A DNA stretch of 64,000 nt from an uncultured Flavobacteriaceae bacterium. GTDB taxonomy: Bacteria > Bacteroidota > Bacteroidia > Flavobacteriales > Flavobacteriaceae. The notes beneath the pieces were generated by a model. The model was not told the origin of the DNA. It saw nothing but the letters and a program-made list of their open reading frames with translations, and made no database searches. Positions 59,201 through 64,000 of this stretch are shown here, piece by piece. The first letter of the stretch is position 1. Each line of letters opens with the position of its first letter. The translations under genes were made by a program, and so were the position numbers. Location of the stretch: NCBI GenBank assembly GCA_913020295.1, contig CAJWAA010000002.1:111641-175640 (forward strand), read 5' to 3'.

Positions 59201-62200
59201 ATCATTGGTGTAGAAATAACAAATTCAAACGGATGTTCTAGCTCAGCTACTATTACTTTAAGTGTTAATGCATTTATAGGCTCAGATGTAATTACTACTA
59301 CTACTACAAGTTACTGCTCAGGAGCTGACCCAACTATTATTACCGAAGACAACAGTTCATCTGGATTAAATGGTGGAAATATTACTTATCGCTGGCAGAC
59401 AAGAACATCAAGTCCTGTTGCTACAGCATGGCAATTTACAAATCTTCCAGCTACAGTTACTCCTCACTATAATCCACCTATTCTAGCTGATGGAGTACAT
59501 CATTTTAGAAGAGTTACATTTAATGAATTAAATACTGTTTCATGTACTAACAATGTATATAGTAATGTTGTAACAATAACTGTTGGCAGTGGATCAGCTC
59601 CAACCCTTACTGTTACACTAACTAATACAGTAACATCCAACCAAGTTACAAGTGGAGCAGTATGTGATGGTGAGGGAATCATAGTAGATGCATCCGGCTC
59701 TACAGGAAACGGTTACGAATTTATCTTAAATACTGCAACGGTTCAAGGTCCGTCATCTGTAAGCAGTTACACTTTCCCTGCTTTTTCAAATGGAGATACA
59801 ATACAAGTAAGGGTTTTTGAAAACTCTGATGGTACAGGTTGCTTTACTGATTACTTTCAAACAATAAGGGTTAATAGTATCACCGGTAATAACAGGATCA
59901 ATCCTTCTGATCAAGAAATTTGTTTTCAAGGTGACCCAACTTTAATTACATCTATCTCAACTCCAACACACAATGTTATTGGCGGTTCAGTTTCTTTCCA
60001 ATGGCAAAAAAGACCACAAGGAACTGCAAATTGGTCTAATATAGGGGGCGCTGTGGTAGAAAATTATGACCCTCCATCTGGCCAGTTAACATCAACCACT
60101 GAATTCAGAAGGATTGCATTTGCAAACTATAACGGTTTAGTATGTAGTGATAACTCCTCTCCATCACATACATCAAATATAGTCACAGTATCAGTAGTTG
60201 CAGCTTACACTGCAACATTGACAACTCTACCAAATCCCCCAAATATTTGTGAAGGAGATCCAGTTACAATTGAAGCAAATGCAGTTGGAGGTGCTAACTA
60301 TGAGTTTTTTGTTGATGGACAAACCCAAGGAGCACCAAGTGGAGTCAGGACACTAAATGGTGCGTTTAATAATGGTCAACAAATTACAGTAGCCATTTCT
60401 GTCAGTAGCTGTACAATTACATCTGATCCAATCACAATAATTACTAATCCAAATCCAATATCTACACTGACCGCAGTTGGAGTTGTAAGTAACACAATCT
60501 GCGAAAATAATTTACCAACTATTACAGCAAATCCAGTTGGTAATTTTTCTTACACATTTTATGTTAATGATTTACCTGCACCTCCTGTAGCGGTTTCAAC
60601 CAATTCATTGGATTTAAGTCTTTTACCATCTATTTCGAATCCAATTAAAATTGATGTAACTGTTTTAAATAATTTTACAGGATGCTCCAATACTACAACT
60701 ACCACTAACGATAGTTCACTTATTTTAAGCACTAATTCTTTGACAGGTTCTAATACTATTGGAACAGGAACAGTAAGCTACTGCTCTGGATCTGATCCGG
60801 TAGTTATCAATAGAGTTAACAATCCAACTCCAACAGCCGGTGGTACACTAAACTTTCAATGGCAGACAAGAACTCCTGCTCTAACAGCTACGTGGACAAC
60901 CATTTTAAATGCAGACGAGGAAAATTTTGATCCAAATTCTTCAATTGGGGATGGAGTTCATGAATTTAGAAGACTTGTAACCTCAAGTTTAAACAACGTG
61001 GATTGTACACCAGATAATTCTATTTATTTCTCAAATACAGTTACAATTACTATCGGCGGAGCTGCAGGTAGTTCTCCTCCAGTTAGTTTATCCTCTACAA
61101 TTAGCCCAAGTGGAAGTAATATCATATGTGAAGGTGAGGACGTGATTTTTACCGCCACTTCAAATGCCTCTGCTACATGGTATGAGTTTTTTGTAAGAGG
61201 TCAATCAAAAGGGATAAGTGCTTCAAATACCCTTGATACATCGACAGCTAGTGTTACCCTTTTAGATAACACAGAAATAAGAGTAAGAGTTTACAATGGT
61301 GTTGCTACTGGAACTGGATGTTTCAATGATGCAGTTATGACTGTAAGGGTAAATTCTATGTCTGGAAATAATATTATTTCATATGCAGGAGCTGATCCTA
61401 TATGTGGTGGTGAAAATCCTGATATTATCCAAGGAATATCTAACCCTATATCTGATCTTGCCTCTATCACTGCTGAAATAGAATATGAATGGCAGATAAA
61501 TGAAGGACTTGGTTGGCAAGATATCTTAAACTCAGATTCTGAGGATTACAATCCACCTGTTCTTACCACAACTTCTGCTTATAGAAGATTAGCCAATGCA
61601 AAATATGGGTCCAGTAAATGTTCTGTGCCCTCTTCAATTTACATATCGAATGTTGTAACAATTACTGTAAATCCGGGTCCAGCTCCATCTGCTGTAATCA
61701 GTACTGGCTTGACGTCAGATACATTTTGTTCAACTACAAACTCATTAACACTGGATGCCAGTTTAAGCTCTGATGCAAATAGTTATTTGTTCTATCACAA
61801 CGATAACCCTATATTATCTCTTCCGGCATCCAGTACCTCATTTACCACTACAGATACAATCAAACATCTGGACACATTTACTGTGAGAGCTTATGCAGGA
61901 GCTAACAGAACTGGATGTTTTGACGAAACCACAGTAACGGTTTATTCTAATCAAATTAGTGGAACTAATCAAATTGGCCCTAACCTTCAAGAATTATGTG
62001 TCGGGAAAGATCCAGTAATGATTGAAGGTTTACAAACACCAACCACTAACGGCACTTCCTCTACCTTCGGGTGGGAAATTAGACCTCTTGGTGGAGATTG
62101 GGGGGAAATACTTGGATCAAATAGTGCATCTCACACCCCAACTGTCCTTGGAAATGGATCTGCTTACAGAAGAGCATTCATTAGTATTTTAAATGGTGTT

Positions 62201-64000
62201 GAATGTAAAAATTACAGTAATATCGTTACTATAACAATTGATACTAGCACAACTACTACTGCCGTACTGAAATCAGATAAATTATCTCACACTATTTGTT
62301 CCACAGAAACCGGTACAATTTTATTTACCGCAGATCCTGATCCCTCGGCCTCAAAGTATGAGTTTTATGTAGGCGGTATCTTAGAGCAGAGTTCAAATGT
62401 TTCCAGGACATTTGAGCTACCAAGATTATCTATAATAGATGGTCTGTCGGTATCTGTAAGAGTTTATAATGGATCATCACTTGACTGTTATGATGAAGAT
62501 GAAGTAACCGTCAGGATTAATGATCTACAGTCTGGAACCATAACTGGTACACAATCTGTATGTCAAACATCAACAAATACTATATTACTAAATACGTTAA
62601 CCTCAGGAACAATTAATGGAGTACCAGCTGTAAATGGTGATTATCAGTGGCAGCATTCTACTGATAATTCAAATTGGACTGATATCGCATTAAATGCAAA
62701 TAACGCCTCATATGTTATTCCATTTAATTCAACTCACCCAACAAGATATTATAGAAGGCTCGTTTCTGGCTCCCTTTTGGGTGTTCCATGCTCAGCTCCG
62801 ACTGCTTCCGTAAAAATTACAGTATCTCCAAACCCTGTCCCAGGATTAACATCAAATATTGGTGGCGCTTCAACAGATATTACTATTTGTTCCAACGAAA
62901 CTTTAAATTTTACTGCCTCTGGTGGTGAATCGTTTAGATTTCTTGTAAGAGGTATCCCAGAATTAACAACCGATGCTGATCCGGGTTTAAGTACTTATAA
63001 TTTTGATCCATTAGCAGAGGGAATTTCAATCAATGATGGAGATGAAGTAAGTGTTATAGTGTATAATAAACCCTTGATTGCTGGAAATACTGATCCAACT
63101 GCATGTTCATCTACAAGTTCGGCAATAACTGTAAATATACAATCAGACCCAAATGCTACTATAAATACTGATAAGCTTAATAATATAATTTGTGATGATG
63201 AAAGCTTTACATTGACTGCCACTGCAGGTGGAATTGGTGGAGCCATCTACGTGTTTAGCGTTAATTCAATAATAGCTGAGACAATTACAACAACCGCAAC
63301 TCAGACCACAGTATCATTTACTCCACCGCTTCCCTATACGTCCTCAATGACTATTTCAGTTGAAGTAACCACACCATCAGGATGTGTTTCAATTGCCTCA
63401 ATAATTGTCCTCGAAAACACCATCACAGCAGGTACTATTTCTCCTGTAAATCAAAGTATTTGTTCGGGAGAAATTCCTTCCATTATATCAGGAATTTCAA
63501 CTCCTACAATTTCATCTGGAGCTTCTGCTAGCTATTATTGGCAATCCTCTACTGATGGATTTGCTACTTTCAACAATATAATGATTGACAGTGAAGATTA
63601 CCAGCCTCCAGCATTAACGCAGACTGCTGAATTTAGAAGAGTTGACGTGTCGAATCTTAATGGCAAAACATGTAGTGCAACAACTATCCCAGTGTCAATA
63701 ATTGTAAATGACTCCCCTAATGGAAGTATAAGAGTAAACGGAAGTGATACATCAAGTGTAACACTTTGTATTGGTGATAATCCCTTATTTACTATTACTG
63801 GTGGAGTGGCCTCTAATTCATATACCTTTAAAATTGATGGAGGGTTTGACACGCACACTAACACTCCAACTTTCGACCCTGTGGCACTTGGATTTGTTTT
63901 CGCTCCTGGTGTAACCTATTCTGTTGACGCAATCATATACGACAAACCTCTATCAGGCGCTAATCCTGATCCTACCGCTTGTGAAACAAATACTAGTTCA
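56222..64000 (+). CDS. Second giant secreted Ig/PKD-like repeat protein, 3' end beyond the window
   Basis: An open frame of 2593 codons without a stop up to the right edge. I take the GTG at 56222, which gives a good signal peptide (MGSIFNKFRFILTVVFLSAT, then SVYSQ); a TTG at 56183 is an alternative. After a unique N-terminal part (about 26-165) the protein is built of two alternating module types. Type A (about 85-95 residues) begins with ICxGDxPxF-like sequence and ends with a GC pair before TIxVN. Type B (about 100-105 residues) has QxICxGxDPxxI, then YxWQxR, YxPP, FRR and SNxVTITV. Each module has two cysteines that could form a disulfide. I count ten B modules. Such proteins usually end in a T9SS sorting domain, which would lie beyond base 64000. 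Probable adhesin; function inferred. Confidence 0.85.
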   Translation, partial: MGSIFNKFRFILTVVFLSATSVYSQMTADINFDDVIILGDTPPYEFCQGAIPAFEIQMGVKAGSTTLTLNATNTLEFTAIGSGSNSFTLTITNVINLLSGNEVTTGPNSNQYRWPTAGPNAIQLINPGITDIVFKVFLNSAQYSDPDNPDAAISSLTITVNSNPPQVNIDTSQGPFDGFRNITVCQGDNLTLIADPGYTNYEFQRRPNGLLSFISQGISNQNTITLSNINAGGEDILVTTYNGDCAQNSQIFRINVTGIPNITLNAPSDTACSGGNIEFFATGSGAWYEFLVNSGGIITSQQSSTSDTWSSTILNNEDQVIVRNYTTSATTCYASDSVDVYINSFSGTDDISGDQIVCAGNIPGELLSVDESTADRNLDGSGAIVNYYWESNEGSGWSGPLAGSNSSTFQPSAVTTTTSFRRVFRSQFRGSDCSNISDTVTITVTPGPTITGFSKTSGDNPTTICEGDIPTFTVTTTGVSSPSFRFYHQGNPISILITGSTTASHTVTSTIDLDDLDEIRVEVYANPDGTGCTVSQSINLRVNEFDATPNTIVGNQIVCNDDSITEISDNSSPTAPGIITVKWYSSPSGLVTPVWSPLAGNNPDYTPLTITGDTDFQRVLESNLGGKICYSYSNIITKEDVEINADLVSNNLSSNPINDLICEGDTILFDAGASTGASGYQFSYKGVPIGAFSSNTTITFNGFLDGEEFSVTVSENADGSGCTSTATLTIRVNSFTGSHTLTDSQTICLGDNAIQINPTNTPTPTILTAVATYQWQRRDFGSLTWYNIAGAAAQLPSYTPPAGAVTQTTFYKRIITFTQSSTACSTQTALFESSVHTINVGIHPGGNLIASTTSICTGDSVNFTASGPAGANYTFYVGASLAKPKSSSTTFTSNTLNNGEVVSVVIEDTAGSGCEFTPPGIPVVVTDYPVASLTSTSVTLSTICDGDTPTFEATFTPGATYQFYIEGIPVSSGAVSGNFLLTSLVTRTLEHNDIIGVEITNSNGCSSSATITLSVNAFIGSDVITTTTTSYCSGADPTIITEDNSSSGLNGGNITYRWQTRTSSPVATAWQFTNLPATVTPHYNPPILADGVHHFRRVTFNELNTVSCTNNVYSNVVTITVGSGSAPTLTVTLTNTVTSNQVTSGAVCDGEGIIVDASGSTGNGYEFILNTATVQGPSSVSSYTFPAFSNGDTIQVRVFENSDGTGCFTDYFQTIRVNSITGNNRINPSDQEICFQGDPTLITSISTPTHNVIGGSVSFQWQKRPQGTANWSNIGGAVVENYDPPSGQLTSTTEFRRIAFANYNGLVCSDNSSPSHTSNIVTVSVVAAYTATLTTLPNPPNICEGDPVTIEANAVGGANYEFFVDGQTQGAPSGVRTLNGAFNNGQQITVAISVSSCTITSDPITIITNPNPISTLTAVGVVSNTICENNLPTITANPVGNFSYTFYVNDLPAPPVAVSTNSLDLSLLPSISNPIKIDVTVLNNFTGCSNTTTTTNDSSLILSTNSLTGSNTIGTGTVSYCSGSDPVVINRVNNPTPTAGGTLNFQWQTRTPALTATWTTILNADEENFDPNSSIGDGVHEFRRLVTSSLNNVDCTPDNSIYFSNTVTITIGGAAGSSPPVSLSSTISPSGSNIICEGEDVIFTATSNASATWYEFFVRGQSKGISASNTLDTSTASVTLLDNTEIRVRVYNGVATGTGCFNDAVMTVRVNSMSGNNIISYAGADPICGGENPDIIQGISNPISDLASITAEIEYEWQINEGLGWQDILNSDSEDYNPPVLTTTSAYRRLANAKYGSSKCSVPSSIYISNVVTITVNPGPAPSAVISTGLTSDTFCSTTNSLTLDASLSSDANSYLFYHNDNPILSLPASSTSFTTTDTIKHLDTFTVRAYAGANRTGCFDETTVTVYSNQISGTNQIGPNLQELCVGKDPVMIEGLQTPTTNGTSSTFGWEIRPLGGDWGEILGSNSASHTPTVLGNGSAYRRAFISILNGVECKNYSNIVTITIDTSTTTTAVLKSDKLSHTICSTETGTILFTADPDPSASKYEFYVGGILEQSSNVSRTFELPRLSIIDGLSVSVRVYNGSSLDCYDEDEVTVRINDLQSGTITGTQSVCQTSTNTILLNTLTSGTINGVPAVNGDYQWQHSTDNSNWTDIALNANNASYVIPFNSTHPTRYYRRLVSGSLLGVPCSAPTASVKITVSPNPVPGLTSNIGGASTDITICSNETLNFTASGGESFRFLVRGIPELTTDADPGLSTYNFDPLAEGISINDGDEVSVIVYNKPLIAGNTDPTACSSTSSAITVNIQSDPNATINTDKLNNIICDDESFTLTATAGGIGGAIYVFSVNSIIAETITTTATQTTVSFTPPLPYTSSMTISVEVTTPSGCVSIASIIVLENTITAGTISPVNQSICSGEIPSIISGISTPTISSGASASYYWQSSTDGFATFNNIMIDSEDYQPPALTQTAEFRRVDVSNLNGKTCSATTIPVSIIVNDSPNGSIRVNGSDTSSVTLCIGDNPLFTITGGVASNSYTFKIDGGFDTHTNTPTFDPVALGFVFAPGVTYSVDAIIYDKPLSGANPDPTACETNTSS
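57250..64000 (+). repeat. Coding super-repeat of alternating A and B modules
   Basis: B modules begin near 57250, 57850, 58423, 59270, 59877, 60735, 61357, 61951, 62524 and 63420. Seven-way spacing is about 573-622 bp (one A plus one B), but three intervals (58423-59270, 59877-60735, 62524-63420) are about 850-900 bp and contain an extra A module. Copies are strongly diverged at DNA level. Confidence 0.7.

Overview
The window looks like a chromosomal piece of a low-GC marine member of the Bacteroidota, most likely Flavobacteriales. I read this from several things together: type IX secretion (T9SS) signatures (a gliding-motility-type C-terminal sorting domain followed by a PorP/SprF protein), families typical of this phylum (DUF4252, DUF4199, DUF6580, YwqK/MORN lipoproteins, SusC-like TonB receptor style), a CarB without the C-terminal allosteric domain, and repeated promoter sequences of the Bacteroidota type (-7 TAnnTTTG, -33 TTTG). 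I cannot name genus or species from the sequence alone. No rRNA, tRNA, CRISPR array, insertion sequence or prophage was seen.

Layout. 1-2152: end of an operon for fucose-type sugar use (FucP-like permease fragment, mutarotase, sulfatase), probably the edge of a sulfated-polysaccharide locus. 2223-13697: a 3520-residue secreted protein with LamG, cadherin-like and Ig-like domains, about 1,140 residues of calcium-binding thrombospondin type 3 repeats and a T9SS type B sorting domain, followed 3 nt later by its PorP/SprF partner. 13794-25846: housekeeping and conserved genes (sterol-desaturase-like hydroxylase, hisS, rpsF-rpsR-rplI, a LytTR regulator with a degenerate receiver, priA, BrkB, rlmH, rdgB, purB, DUF4252). 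26107-30612: an S41 peptidase lipoprotein and a cobalamin uptake module (BtuB-like receptor behind a B12 riboswitch, with a DUF6580 membrane protein upstream). 30651-47627: carB, rpmH, lytic transglycosylase, mtaB, orphan oligopeptide-binding lipoprotein, rpmE2, a lipid/sugar block (GT2, phosphohexomutase, MsbA-like exporter), an ECF sigma/anti-sigma/sensor trio and an RsmB-like methyltransferase. 47715-55493: purL and a short fatty-acid gene set (acyl-CoA ligase, MarR regulator with a perfect 18-bp operator palindrome, acyl-CoA dehydrogenase). 55481-56086: a MORN-repeat lipoprotein. 56222-64000: a second giant secreted protein, open to the right edge (2593 codons with no stop), built from alternating Cys-containing Ig/PKD-like modules.

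How it fits together. The two giant surface proteins, the PorP/SprF partner, the sulfatase and sugar uptake genes fit a particle- or algae-associated lifestyle with T9SS-displayed adhesins. The B12 receptor under riboswitch control indicates cobalamin scavenging. The rest is core metabolism, translation and envelope genes in short operons. The most unusual items are the higher-order repeat architecture of both giant proteins, the LytTR regulator lacking its phospho-acceptor Asp, the compact fadD-marR-fadE cluster lacking the usual fadJ/fadI genes, and several genes that appear to use TTG or GTG starts.
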